Origin: Parelaphostrongylus tenuis
Lineage: Eukaryota > Nematoda > Chromadorea > Rhabditida > Metastrongylidae
Direction: 5' to 3'
Assembly: GCA_019055375.1 (NCBI GenBank)
Contig: JAHQIW010002032.1
Coordinates: 1-64,000, forward strand
DNA: 64,000 nt
Below are positions 24,135-35,744 of this stretch, in pieces. A program made the position numbers and the translations under genes. A model generated the notes under the pieces. It worked only from the letters and a program-made list of their open reading frames with translations. It was not told where the DNA came from and made no database searches. Position 1 is the first letter of the stretch; each line of letters begins with the position of its first letter.

Positions 24135-24252
24135 TGTACAAGAGCCCTTACCAGACCACATGACATGTTGGCTCAAATAAAAATGAAAGGATCTATTGAA
24201 ATTTGAGCGTGGTCTTAATAAAGCACTTGAAGGAAAGGTATACTCTATAGAT

Positions 24253-25475
24253 TCATTTGCACCAGTGTGAGTGGCCGCCATGGAATCTATATGAGTCGTT
24301 CGCTTTCTGTACACTCAGTCCGACATAAAGTACTTTTTCTAGTGCGCTAACGAAGGATGATGTTTGGAAGGACGATATCACATCATACGCAAAATTGAGG
24401 GTGATATATGAGATTGGGAGACCTCAGATCAAAGGTAGAAAGTTAATAACAGAGTTTTTTTTGTTAACATTGGTATTTTGATTTATTGTTAGAGAAGTAA
24501 TGACAGCTTTGTTTTCAGATTTGAAAGCGTTGATTAAATGTGGTCAGAAAGAATGTTTCGAGCCATATCGAGGTTGGTACGTTAGTGGCTCACTATGTTT
24601 CGAGGGTCTCGCCCGCATCATCAGAACCACGTGGCTCGCATTTCCCCCCCCCCCCTAGTGATAGTAGAGATGAGGAAACGTTGCTACGGAGAGATACCGT
24701 GAGATTGTGGTTTCCACTTTTCACCATTCCATTCCACTCGATTGCATATGGCTGCCTGGTCAGACATTGCACCTTACATTCAACGCAGCAACCTCGAAAA
24801 GCCTTAAAACAATTTCTCTGACTGTATTTAACGTTCATAACGAGGTTTTATAGACCGGGCGATTGCAATTTGCGTTGCCTGAATAATAGCTGCATGCCAT
24901 GAGAATAGTGTGATGAGAGAATGAAAGCCACATACCCATGCTATTTTATCATATCAACGTTGCCCTCGTCCCTAGTACTAACAGGGTAATCTATGTGTGG
25001 AAGCATGGGCTCTGGTGAAGTGGCCGAAATCGCCGATACGTACGTAATCCGCTGACTAACCGACCCCGAAATGGCCTAGAACATTTTCTTTGACTATATT
25101 AACCCTTTGACTTCCATAGACGCAAATTTCAATGTCCAGCTGGCAAACGTCGACTGTGTGACACCTCCTCCGCCGCCCTCACCCCCAGCGTGAGAACGAC
25201 TCCACCTTCTCCTCCGCGACCAACCGCCAGCCTGGAAATCACTGTGTGTCTCACTCCTCTCTGCCACTTAGCACTCAGTCCATGGGAAGGTTACTGGTTC
25301 GATCCCTTATCTCAACACTTCACTGCAGTTTTTTTGGTGTCATCTTATTGTTTTCACTGCAATGTGCTTGAATCACTGACATACCATATCACTTCATATC
25401 TCATATAGTAACATTGTAACACAAGCGAATAATGCATGTAATTTATTTATCATCATATATCTTACAATAGTTAAA
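24253..25475. other. IR2 core, middle: no gene; degenerate tRNA-like and poly-C
   Basis: A C-tract of about 14 bases sits near 24645-24657. Around 25240-25320 a B-box-like GGTTCGATCCC follows a CACTTAGCACTCAGTCC stretch, possibly a decayed tRNA-derived repeat. Frames of 70-93 codons cross this region without motifs. Confidence 0.4.
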
Positions 25476-25575
25476 TGAGCCAACATGTCATGTGGTCTGT
25501 TGTGGGCTCTTGTACAATCCGATATATGTGCTTCGGCCTTGCAGCCTCGTCAGTCAGACAGGCCCTTCGTTTTTA
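25476..25575 (-). mobile_element. Hammerhead element, partial, degenerate ribozyme
   Basis: Starts TGAGCCAACATGTCATGTGG like the intact element. On the minus strand the core reads CUGACGA (25553-25547) and stem II GGCU/GGCC with GCAA loop, but GAAA has become GAAG and the stem III region is lost. A further piece of the element's other end (GTGCGTGGTCTCAGGAGAATACTCGAAAC) lies at 25892-25920. The intervening family A tRNA-like element may therefore have landed inside it. Confidence 0.65.
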
Positions 25576-25660
25576 GTACACAATCGCCGTCAGATAATCA
25601 AAGATTGGTGGCTGACAGATAACACAGAGATGTTGAAGAGTGAGTGGCTGGGCAAAACGT

Positions 25661-25733
25661 GCCTCGGCGGTGTAGTGGTAGAGCACGCGTCCCCGGATAG
25701 GATGAATCGCGGGTTCGATTCCCGCCCAAAGCC
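25661..25733 (+). repeat. tRNA-like element, family A, best copy
   Basis: GCCTCGGCGGTGTAGTGGTAGAGC resembles the 5' half of a tRNA-Gly-type sequence, and GGGTTCGATTCCCGC gives a perfect B box and T stem. The acceptor ends do not pair well. Flanks are GAGTGAGTGGCTGGGCAAAA upstream and CACATTTCTCATTATCACTC downstream, a weak inverted repeat. It is probably a SINE-like repeat, and a tRNA gene is unlikely. Confidence 0.65.
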
Positions 25734-25949
25734 ACATTTCTCATTATCACTCAATTCTCTTAAGAAATTATAAAACATCATAACACTACGAAAAAAAGGC
25801 AGTAAAAACAATAGAATACTGATTATTCTTATTTGAACCGACATGTCATGTGCCAACATGCCACATAGCAATTGCGAGATTCATTCAATTATGTGCGTGG
25901 TCTCAGGAGAATACTCGAAACAAACTGTATAATATCACCATTTATTCAA

Positions 25950-27615
25950 TAATCTGCAACTTTTAACAGCAATGAGAGCGAGAAAAAAGTTGGATATGCG
26001 TTATTACTCTGTGGATTTACGTTTTGCATCAAAAAGTTGTTGAATGTTAGACAATTGAGCGTTTTCTTTTTCTGCTATAATGTTACTTTATGGAAGAACC
26101 TTTACTACTAGTACACATTGGAAAGATAACACGACAAAAACTACACTGGAGTGTTGTGGTAGGGGATCAAACCACTGACCATCTTCCTGATGGACAGATT
26201 GCCGAATTGCAGAAAGGAGTGACACAGCAGTGATTTTCATGCTGAGTTCTACAGTCGCAGAGGGAAAGCTGGAGCCGTTTGTCAGCCCTTGTCAACTAAA
26301 CACTCAGATTTGGATCTGTGGAAGTTGAAAGATTATATTTATATCACGGTTTTATAAACCTCGAATGTAACTTACATAAATACTTAGAAAGTTTTACCTA
26401 AAGCTTGGGTGCCGGTATTTGACGTAGAGTTTAACCCTGTAATCCCTTTACATTGATGTCAACACATGTTGGTCAGAACGTCTTATCCCTTACAAAAAAT
26501 CACCTTACCTCACTCTACGCCCCCTTCGCCTTAGATTTCAGGCTCAATGCTTCTTTGCCAGTGGTTTCGTAATTTTCTTCGATTTTTTAGAATGTGCCCC
26601 TAATTCTATGTGTGATCTCACTCCTTCGGAACATATCGAAATGTGTAGCTGACGATGGAACACATTCACCAAATAACCACAGTGCTGTCAAAATTTGATA
26701 GAAGGTTACAAAACATATGTGAACCATGAAGCTGTTTTCGGCAGTGCATTTCATAGAAAAGGTACACTTACTTTACAGCATCTTCCAGCGGTCCTTAACA
26801 CATTCGAGACAGCTTAACCACGGTACGGTTAAATTGTCGCCAAATATGAGCAGTCAGAGTTCCTTTGCGCGCCAAAACTGTCAATTATTTGGTGAGCAGT
26901 AATGACGTGGGTGGAACTAATTCTTGACATCATCGTTCTATAGGCCAGCTCACAAAATGGAGAAAGGGGCCAAAAATGGATAAAAAAACTAAATAGATAG
27001 TTCTAAAGGGCCAACTGATTTTGTTGTCGCACTGTGTTCAGTATGTACGAGGCGAATCATTCAAAATAGGCGTGCCTCTACAGAAATTGTGTGTGGTGAA
27101 CCAGTTGGTTTGATTCGACTTAACCTCTCCATAATTTATCCGGTTAAATTTTATGCAAATGGTGAGTTCTATATGAGATGTACTTTTTGCAAAAACATTA
27201 GGGTAAAAATTGTGAAATGCATGCATAAAGTGTAAAATGAAACACAGACGCTTAGTGCCTTTGATCCTTACATGACGCTGATTCAATTCCATTATGAACA
27301 CAGATATACCTTTTGTCTGGTTTTGGTGTTAGAATTGTTTGAGAAGCTCCAAAAAAATTAGTGAGATCTAGAAGTCTCTACAAGGATAACTTAGGATTCG
27401 ATGAAGTTCCTTCTTGAGGACATCTTTAGAGAGAATCAATTATCAATTACAAGGCGAGATCATGAGCAGACCTCGAAGATAACTGTGGATGGTAGGTAGA
27501 CAGAAACGAGCTGAGTGCAGGAAGTACTGATATACAGAAAATTCGATACCTCCTGCACTGAGTTTGTTTTTGTGTACCTGATTATCAACAGTCCATTGGA
27601 TCAACATCCATTCCA
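25950..27615. other. IR2 core, right part: no gene seen
   Basis: AT-rich. Short frames at 27038-27301 and 27443-27646 lack motifs, and the latter runs into the right arm. Confidence 0.4.
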
Positions 27616-28824
27616 CATGTTCATTGATCAACAAAACAGAGAACAAGATTCACACAACAAAAACTCACCAAGTGTATACTTAAGTATATAAAAAATGTCA
27701 CAACAGGGCAGAGTACATACTTTAACTCAAAATACGCACAGGACTGTGAAAAAGGCATATAGAGTAGACTCAAAATGTTCAACAAATGCTTCAAAAATGA
27801 CTTAGGACAAATTACCTCATAAATGCAGAAAATCGAAAGAAACCAATAAAAATTCCAAGAAAAAACAGCAACACCCCAACATAGGCTTTCTTCTTCCCTT
27901 CCACGAGTCTGTTCGGTAGCCATAACGTTACCTCTTGATTTGATACGGAAGCGGTGATCTTGCACTGTGCATGAGCTGCGACAGTTCGGAACTGCTTTGT
28001 GTTGATGAATTTTCTTCATTCGAATGGAATCTGTAATACCTTAAGGTATAGGAAAAATCAAAAGTTTCCACAGAAACTGCTATGCATCTCCGTTAGGTGT
28101 CACGATTATCCCGAACCTGTGTGTAAAAGTACGCTGGTAAAGAAAAGTGACAGTGATTCAACGGAAAAATTTTGTCTAGGTAACGCCGCACATGAACTAC
28201 TTTGTGTGGTAACATCAACAAACTTGCCATGTCGCAGTTTTTTTTTCTCAAAGAACATTGGTTCCTTGCTAAAAGAATTTAATCGGTCGCTCATCCAACA
28301 CTCTGCGTTATGTTTTGTTTGTGAAAAGCTGCTCCTTGCTATCTATACTGACTTGTTTATTCTTCTGTAGCACACAGAGTGCACACTCATCAATTTACTA
28401 ACTTTTTGAGAATTTACAAGTTTTCAACACAAATGTACCAAGATATTGATAAAGAATAGGAGCATAAGAAGTGAGAAGTATAACTTTTCACCTTAACACT
28501 TTACTTGACCCGTATCACATTTTGCTGTGAGAATCCCAGTACTTCTAGTGATCAGTTCGTCCCTGGCTTGCCTGAGGACTTGATATTCTCAACGAATACT
28601 GGGGGGTTCGTTCAACTTATATGATGAATTAACTACCAATAATCAAGAACATCACGTTCAGACTTGTGATGAGTTTTATATGTGATGTTAGAGTTATAAT
28701 TGTTCTAAAAACCGTGAAAAACGATGTAAAATAACATAAAAGTTACTGAAAACATTGAAAACAATACTACAAATGTAAACGAAGGTATATATACAATAAT
28801 GCTAAGTGGTGTGCAAAGCTTTGA

Positions 28825-28896
28825 ACGTCGGGTGGGATTCGAGCCCACATCTCAACCATTCCGATGACGCGGGATAACCATTACACTACCTGCACA
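28825..28896 (-). repeat. tRNA-like element (IR2 right arm)
   Basis: Minus-strand GTGCAGGTAGTGTAATGGTTATCC and GGGCTCGAATCCCACC, a recognisable A box and near-perfect B box. Counterpart of 21526-21598. Confidence 0.65.
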
Positions 28897-28995
28897 CCGG
28901 AATTCAATACCGATATCGGCTTTCCAGGCCAAACCGTTGACGGTTGACTGCACACAGATCGACAGAACTGCGCCGAAAAGTGATGGTTGAACAGG

Positions 28996-29068
28996 AGCGT
29001 GGGCAGAACAATGATTAGCACGCGTCCCGGAAAAAGTGAAATGAGAGTTCGAATCCCGCCCGATGTTC
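28996..29068 (+). repeat. tRNA-like element (IR2 right arm)
   Basis: GCGTGGGCAGAACAATGATTAGCAC, then GAGTTCGAATCCCGCC (B box). Counterpart of 21354-21424. Confidence 0.65.
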
Positions 29069-30545
29069 AAGTTTTGCATCCCTCAACATTATTGGATGCA
29101 CACTTGTAACATCACACCGCCCCTAAATGTGCTTGAATGAAAAGTTTGTAATCATGAATTCAGAATCACAGGAAAAGTGTGGTCACCCTCCAGGCGGTTG
29201 ATCACACCATATGCACTGGCTTTAAAGTGTGAGTTGAGAAGAGAAAAACTTGTCATTACCCTATGCAATTGCTACACAAAGTTAGGCGTAATGGCGTATG
29301 CAATAAAACATACAAAGCAGTGATTGGATCTACTTAAAACCAAAATAGAGATCACAACATCAATAAGGAAATAATGAGTGACAAGAAAAAGGAAAACTTA
29401 CTGATTCCTTACAAGAAGAGGAGTTGAAGTCCGCAATTCACTGAGTTCGAAGAGGAGAACTGTGTCATCCTTTTCTTCAAAACTGAAACTCCAAGTGCTT
29501 AAAACAATGTTATCACCATACTTTCATAATCAATCAAAAACTAGCCACCCTCTAATAAAGTGTTATAGAGTGGATTGGATAGTGATAAAATTACGATTTT
29601 TCGGCTGCATCCACCTCTAGAGTCGTGTCTCCGATATTTTGTTTGGGTATGTTGCACAGACTATTCTCAGGGCAGGCGAATAAGTCTCCGCCGTTGTCCT
29701 CTTTCACCACACTATCATCCAAATCCACTGCAATATCTGGCTCTGGAAAAACTAGAGGTGCTCTACTGTTACCGAAAAAGATCACGAAAAAACCTTTTTT
29801 GCTAAACAAGGATTTTCTAAAATACTTGACATTTGAAGTTCTTTAGCTTGAAGTAGCTTTCTACAGCGCTGTGGCACTAGAAATAAAATTTCATTCCACA
29901 CACGACGCGCAATATCGCGCACACTTTCGTTGGACAGACTTCTTCCTCTAAACCATCAGTAATCATTTGATAGCGAACGATTCGGTGATTAAACTGGGTT
30001 AGTTTTTTGAAGGACCCCTTTAATGCACTACAGCAAGGAAAATAGGATTAAGTATCACACATGCCAAGCATTGCTTGTCGGGTAGACGTGTGAGTGCCGT
30101 GTATCGATGGCAAAGCACGGTTCACGTGTGCCGCCCGATTTTGTTACTAAATCCAAAGTTATTTCTGGTTTTGGAGATAACTTCAGATAAAACACATGGC
30201 ACTGACACTCCGAGATTTCCTCTACACATACATGTGCTTTTATTGCATAATATTGGACTGCTTAAGTTTAGGCATATTAGCGGGTTTATTTGGTTTTAAG
30301 AAATGAGATAGGAGAACCTTAGCATACAGAGCAAGAACAAGACTTTTTTCAAGATTTCAACAAGAAAATTCAGAAATCTCTAAAAAGCGCAGGAAAAATT
30401 TTCAGATGATAAGGAAAATACGCGTGAAAGCGCGACGTGTGTGAAGCCATGATTTTATTCCCACTGATACAGCACTGTGGAGAGGTCTTTCTAGAAAACA
30501 TAGACATTTTTGAAATCTCCGAAATCGATGCTTTCGAGTAATTGT

Positions 30546-31499
30546 TAAAATTCTAGTGAACTTATTTAGACAAAATGTCCCGTCAAATGCCGTTTCAACA
30601 CCACAAAACCTTAGACTAGAGCTGGATAATTTGAGAAAAAATTCAATCAAAATGCTTGAAAAAGTACTGAAATCCTTGGCCAACATTGAAGCAAGCGTGC
30701 TGGTGTTCCGCTAGAAGCTTGATGCTGAAGTAATAAAGTACTATTGATGTTCAGTTCTGCAGAATCTCTAATAACAAAATTATGGACGTACGCCTTCAAC
30801 TTCAACATATCTAGCGTTTGTGGGACGAGTCTCTCTTCCCAAATGACAGGCTGACTGGATATCCCTTCCTCCATTGACTCTGTTTATTTCGCTCTTTTCT
30901 TGAACACATTCGATTTTGTTGTCCTGAAATGCCAAGTGCTAGATTCCACATGATATAAATTGTAAGTAGTGAGAAAAAGCTTACCTACCCTCTATAGAGC
31001 CATAAACAGTGAAAATACCTAAGGATCATACATGAAAGTGAGTACTGTTCTATGTCTACTCAGTAAAGAACGGCCAGTAGGCGGCTGTGGAGTACTATGT
31101 GGACCAATGGGAAACTTGAATGTGCTTGCTTGATTCAGTCAATGTTAGTGAAATAACAAATTATACAGAAGCGAAAATTACCTTAACTATATTCCAGCTC
31201 GATTTTTTTGTACTACTCCTCGAAATGTTAGGTTAAGAACGTATCTTGACTTTTTCGCTCAAGTATTGTTGTACGCCTTGCTTTTCCTTTTTTAGAGGCA
31301 CAACCTGGAAAAAATGTTAGAAAATATCAAAGTACGTAAAGCAGAGATAGTTACTTCATTTTCTGAACATCACTCCATTAAACGTATCCTATCTCATAGC
31401 AGAACAATAAGCATCACACCGTTTGTTTTGAGTGCTTTCTTAGGGCCACGCTCACATTACAATATGCCAGATAATCACTCCTCTTACTACTCTTAGTAT
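30546..31499. other. Unassigned; possible plus-strand coiled-coil exon
   Basis: A plus-strand frame open from about 30555 to 30714 reads as charged, heptad-like sequence (LRLELDNLRKNSIKMLEKVL). At 31286-31334 an acceptor-like CTTTTTTAG precedes HNLEKMLENIK and a GTACGT donor-like site. These could be remnants of a gene, but no continuous model can be built. Confidence 0.3.
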
Positions 31500-31640
31500 A
31501 AGAAACTGAGTGCCCCGAGAAGATTGGCTAAAGATGAAAAAGGTACCGTCCGACTGATGAGACCGTCAAGGTTGAAACACGTGTACCAAGCTCTATGAGC
31601 CAGCCCTTATATAACAGACCACATGCGTGGCTCAAAAAGA
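31500..31640 (+). mobile_element. Hammerhead element, 5'-truncated copy
   Basis: Begins inside the unit at GATTGGCTAAAGATGAAAAAGG, a stretch shared with 53700-53760. It continues through a hammerhead and ends at CAGACCACATGCGTGGCTCAAA, the common terminal sequence. It lies just downstream of the last exon of the minus-strand coiled-coil gene. Confidence 0.65.
31548..31591 (+). ncRNA. Hammerhead ribozyme with damaged stem I
   Basis: Core CUGAUGA (31554-31560), stem II GACC/GGUU with loop GUCAA, GAA (31574-31576), stem III ACAC/GUGU and cleavage residue A31585 are all present. Stem I pairs only partly (CCGA against CCAAGC), so cleavage is doubtful. Confidence 0.65.
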
Positions 31641-31964
31641 TGATTATCTGGCATAATAAGTATCACATTGTAGGACTTACGCCACTTATAAGTTCAGGAG
31701 CGTTGTGACCATTCTTTATCTGCTTGTTTATCATTTCTTCTTTTTTCTGCACGATATGACGGTCTGCTTTTCCGTCTGCAGTAGAGACTTCATCATTCCG
31801 TTGTTGTTCACATCTGTTTCCAACCTTCTTTGCTGATTTCTTAATAATTCCATAGAGAAATCATTACACAGTCTGAACGTATGACATCTTCTGAACCAGA
31901 TATTCGTGAACAAAAATTTTAAAAAATCGGTACTTTTTGGTTGCATGGAGGCATAGATGTTCAC

Positions 31965-33040
31965 CTCATTCCCTGGGCAGAAACTTTCATAGGAGTGTTA
32001 GTAAGTTTTCGGAGGCTAAAATTTCTCATATCAGCCAGGCAGGGGCGGGTTTTTTGGAAAATAGCCCTTCATATTGATGTGAGATCCAAAATAAGACTTG
32101 TCATGTTCGATAAAACCACGTGTTTTTTTCTTATCTCGCTTATATTTCGCTGAACAAAACTTCCTATTTAGAGTGATAATACTCATTCGATAACACAAGT
32201 TTCGAAGAACTTAAAAATATGTTTGTTTTTTTGTGAAAGCTCCTTTGATAGCGGTGCAGAAGAAAGAGAAGATTTCTACCTCCACCTCGCCGAACAAAGC
32301 TCTTTCTTTAGACCACTAGTAATCATTCGATAACCAAAGTATCAATGACTCCAAGGCTGCGCTTATTTTCTGGAATTACCTGACAGCAAGAAAGTAAGAC
32401 CGAGTTTTACATCCTCGGCGAGCTTGTTTACCGGTTGATCCATGAGGTACGGAAAAGCAGGGACGGGATGAGGCGGGACGATCGATCGCGCTAGACATAC
32501 TGTTGTTCAACTAGGAATTTTTTATCCACACTAAAAGAAACCTCAAATAGAACAATTTACTAAGATACTACGAAAGTTCTTCTACATGTTGGTAAGCTTT
32601 CCGCGCTACCAGCGAATTATCGCGTATAGAAATGGAAGCGCACGGCGGCTATAAAACATAGTTTTCTTTTCTGGATGCCACAGCGTTATAGAAAGGTGTT
32701 TTGAAGAATCGACCACGTAGGACCCTGGCCAAAAATCTTAGCTTTTATGATTATTAACACTCCTATGAAGAATTCTTGTGCAGCAGTTGAGGTTGAGTAA
32801 TCCTTTGCCCCCTTATATATGAAAAGTACCAAAATATCTTTGCCTTACCAACCTTTCTACGGCGGCGTCGTCCTTGCTTTCCTTTTTCCTATATTAACTC
32901 CTTAGCCCCATTTTCTTTTGCTTTAGTGAGATTCTTCTGCATATTTTCCTATATAATTGCATATTAATATCCATTTCCTCACGAGCATACAAACTCCTAA
33001 TGTCCACTGAATTAGCACAAACTGCAGAAAAACTTTTCAC
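31965..33040. repeat. Introns with dispersed repeats
   Basis: 32144-32205 and 32289-32345 are diverged copies of one motif (GCCGAACAAAxCT...AATCATTCGATAACC), also seen at 51899-51950 and inside the IR2 arms near 29930-29985. 32660-32800 matches 18880-19010. A frame at about 32890-33035 on the minus strand (VDIRSLYAREEMDIN) may belong to a further exon of the coiled-coil gene. Confidence 0.45.
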
Positions 33041-33439
33041 CTGAAATCTCATTTTCGCAATCTCAAGCTCGCGCGTCTTAGCTGGCAGTTAAGCATTCAC
33101 TGATGCGATTTCAGCCTCAAGTTCACAATTTCTATTTTCCAGATCTACGGTTTTCATTTCTTCTTCGATAATGTCAGCATTTTATCTTTCAATGTATGCC
33201 TAAAAGGAAAAAAAATTGAAAATAGTGAAGAAAAAACTATGGAAATCGCAAGCATATGTTAGTTTGACAAAGAAAAAGGATGCGTTTTCAGATACTGTAT
33301 ATCATAGGTATATATGTAAGTATATAAATATTTACATCTAGGCAAGTATTTACATGAATATGCATACATATATATGCATGCACATAGGCGTATACACGCG
33401 CATATTAATTTTTATATACATTATAAGGGTGTAAGCGTA

Positions 33440-33465
33440 CGAACACTTACATACGTGTCTACGTG

Positions 33466-33504
<39 letters not shown>

Positions 33505-33660
33505 ATATATGTATACATACATTTGTATATATGCGTACGCAAGCATATATATGTGCATACATACTGTACACATTTACATATGTAGACGTATGTGGGCCAT
33601 ATGCATACATCTCACATATACGTGCTTGTATACAAGTATATATATATATATATAGTAAAT
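33440..33660. repeat. AT dinucleotide microsatellite and purine-pyrimidine alternation
   Basis: A pure (TA)n run at about 33467-33500 is embedded in 220 bp of alternating TATG/CATA-type sequence. A second (TA)n lies at 33640-33653. Both strands are open for over 90 codons only because of this simple sequence, so those frames are not genes. Confidence 0.9.
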
Positions 33661-33818
33661 CCCATGACCGACTATCTATTAACCTCGGCATAGTTTAATA
33701 AATGAATAGTTTCTTCAGTTTAGCCGTTCCGAGGTGTTACTGATATTATTTATTGAATATTTGCGAAGCATACAACAATACAGTCAGTAATGCAACTTGA
33801 ATATATAATATTCGAGGT

Positions 33819-33853
33819 GGCTAACGTTTCGGCGGTTCGCCTTCGTCAGAGCC
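33819..33853 (-). ncRNA. Minimal hammerhead ribozyme in the Penelope-like tail
   Basis: Minus strand: stem I GGCU/AGCC, core CUGACGA (33849-33843; the seventh-position base is free to vary), stem II GGCG/CGCC with an extra 5' A and loop AAC, GAA (33830-33828), two-base-pair stem III AC/GU (33827-33824), and cleavage residue U33823. The tiny palindromic stem III matches the minimal hammerheads reported from Penelope-like elements. Confidence 0.75.
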
Positions 33854-33989
33854 TGAAAAGATCACATCGATCCACAATCCACTAAGCCAAAAACCTCCAT
33901 AACCCTAGTAGAAAACGTTAGACATGTGTTTTGGATCGCATAGTAGAAGGTTCATTTTAAAACACTCACCGTTTTGATCTTTGGCTCTA

Positions 33990-34498
33990 TCAATTATTAA
34001 TTGAAGACCAGGCGCTTAAGGTCAGTGCATTAGTGGGCTGTGCCTTAACTCGGACCGGAAAAATCAGCCTGAGGTATGGTTCGAGTTCACGCGTGATTAG
34101 GATGCACTCCTCTTTTCGGTTCATTTTCGGGCCTTTGTTATGTATCCAAAAGGCTTCTAATTTTTTACGCGCAGATGTTCTTGATTCCTGTGCGAGGATC
34201 GTGAATTGGACGCCGAACATTACCCTGCATGTTTTTGGTTTCTATGCGTGCCTAGTGGAGTTTTTGAATCACAGTTGCGTAACTCAGCTAGGTGCTCTTT
34301 TACCCGGAGGAATAGTGGTCTACCCGTTTCGCCAATGTACTCATCGCCGCATTCCTCGCAAGGGATCAGGTAAATTATACCCGATCTCATACAGTCGCTG
34401 TCTCTGCCGTTCGGACAAACTTTGCAGTCATTGGTTTCGCAGAGGCGGTCATACCATCGGTTGCGGACTAATTGACGCTTTAGTGTTTTTGGGGTATT
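33990..34498 (-). pseudogene. GIY-YIG endonuclease domain of the Penelope-like element
   Basis: Minus-strand translation gives GIIYLIPCEECGDEYIGE, the GIY and YIG signature with the CxxC insertion typical of Penelope-like nucleases. TGRPLFLRVKEHLAEL follows, with the conserved Arg of the domain. A frameshift near 34220 moves the C-terminal part to another frame, where RKKLEAFWIHNKGPKMNRKEE is preserved. In the intact element this nuclease nicks DNA for target-primed reverse transcription. Here it is frame-broken. Confidence 0.85.
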
Positions 34499-35740
34499 TC
34501 AACTAGCTACCGAATCATCCAAACCTGCTCTTTTTAGGCAGCGTTTAATAGCTATACTTATTTCGTTAGAGATAAAATGCAGGAGGAAAGGAACATTATT
34601 TTCGACAGACCTGTCATTTGGGAGCACAGAATTTCCTCTAAATCTAACCTGAGAAGCTCCTACCGTATCGTAGCCATTAGAGATGGCTATTTTTCGCGCC
34701 AAGCTTAAGGATTCTACCTTGTGTTCTTTCCCTGTGCACACATTTAACGCTGTTCGGAACATATTCTTAAGAAGTGCGCGTTTTATGTGTGAAGGATGGG
34801 CTGATAGGTAATGAACCAAAATGCTTTTGTTGCTTGGTTTACGGTACCATTTTGCATTGTAGGAGTTTTTGCACAGGTTGACCTGAACGTTCAAAAAAGG
34901 AAGCCAATTTGCTTTCGCTTTCTCACGGATGAACTTTATGTACTCTGACTGACTGTTCAGCAACTCAAAGCATTTGTCCATCCCCTCTTGGGTTGAGCAG
35001 ACGACAAAGCAGTCATCTATGTAACTGTAGTAGAGTAACGGCCGGCGATCGATTATTGGTCTCTCAACTTTAGACATAAAGGCTATAGCAAGTGTTGGCG
35101 CTAGTCGTTGTCCCATTGCCGCCCCTCTGATTTGAGCAAAGTAGTTCCCAGACCATCTGAAGATTAAACAGTATTTAGGCACTCTTTTATGAGAGCCATA
35201 ACCTGCCCAACGGAGAAGCCATACATGTTTGTGGCCCTTTCGTGCTCTGTTAAAAGCTCGTATATGGCTTGCATTGCGGATTCATTCGACCGCTTGTATA
35301 AAGGGCGGTTACGTCGAAAGATTCCATCACGTACGAGTTGTTGGGGGACGCGTTACGTAAATGGTCTAGGAACATTTGGGTGTTCGTGAGATGGGTTGGA
35401 ATGTGCTTCAGTAATTGGACTAGTATTAGGTTTAAAAACCACGTTATCCTGTCCGTTGGTCCGCCAACGCAGCTGATGATGGGTCTAACTTTGAAATTTG
35501 ATGGATTAGTAGACAAAAGATCATCAGTGCATACCAACTTATGAGTTTTAATAGGTAAGTATACGACGGGACATGATGGCGGACTAAGTTTTAGTTGACA
35601 GATAACGAAAGGCTTTGAACCAGTTCAGCTTGCTATTTTAATCCATTGTTGGTTCAATTTTCGATACTGTTTTTGGAATTCTTTACCGGTTGATGGGCGA
35701 TAAAGTGTGGTATCTTCAAGGTGGTTTTTTTAATGAAAAA
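34499..35740 (-). pseudogene. Penelope-like reverse transcriptase, frameshifted
   Basis: The blocks occur in order: KVRPIISCVGGPTDRITWFL, VMESFDVTALYT (first catalytic Asp block), AAMGQRLAPTLAIAFM, YSYIDDCFVV (catalytic YxDD), FLNVQV, and a KWYRKPSNK...LSAHPSHIKRALLKNM tail. This is the Penelope-type RT order, not LTR or RTE. Frame changes occur near 35270 and near 35180. The longest uninterrupted piece covers 34499-35182. The N-terminal region beyond about 35740 is replaced by the inverted duplicate. Confidence 0.9.
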
Positions 35741-35744
35741 ACCA

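Larger units (their letters stand above)
23587..24252 (+). mobile_element. Hammerhead-ribozyme retroelement with 12-bp target duplication
   Basis: TACTCTATAGAT occurs at 23587-23598 and again at 24241-24252, flanking a 642-bp element. Inside, an antisense unit (23599-23876) is followed by a sense unit of about 319 bp (23884-24202). This begins GAGCGTGGTCTTAATAAAGC and ends GGCTCAAATAAAAATGAAAGG. The first 38 bases of a second sense unit follow (24203-24240). The two arms are nearly identical, with about five differences by eye, so the insertion is young. Each arm contains a hammerhead. There is no protein-coding capacity. The tandem partial unit and the inverted 5' fragment fit a retrozyme or Penelope-type mechanism; that part is inference. 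Confidence 0.8.
27616..30545 (-). repeat. Right arm of giant inverted repeat IR2
   Basis: Reverse complement of 19970-22920, beginning CATGTTCATTGATCAAC and ending TTTCGAGTAATTGTT. It contains the mirrored pair of tRNA-like units (28825-28896 minus, 28996-29068 plus) and the nested outer inverted repeat (29830-29920 against about 30450-30545). The two arms have drifted independently. For example, the minus-strand frame at 29591-29809 is open here while its left-arm counterpart is broken. Confidence 0.9.

Noticed and set aside
23613..24314. Frames of 111 and 139 codons sharing most residues on opposite strands
   Set aside because: They are the two arms of the hammerhead element read in mirror image. 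The shared residues come from the palindrome, not from coding conservation.
33350..33691. Two overlapping frames of over 90 codons on opposite strands
   Set aside because: They run through alternating TATG/CATA simple sequence, which lacks stops by composition. The Tyr/Ile/Cys/His-rich products have no family features.
34033..34506. A 157-codon plus-strand frame
   Set aside because: Antisense shadow of the GIY-YIG endonuclease, which is clearly encoded on the minus strand.
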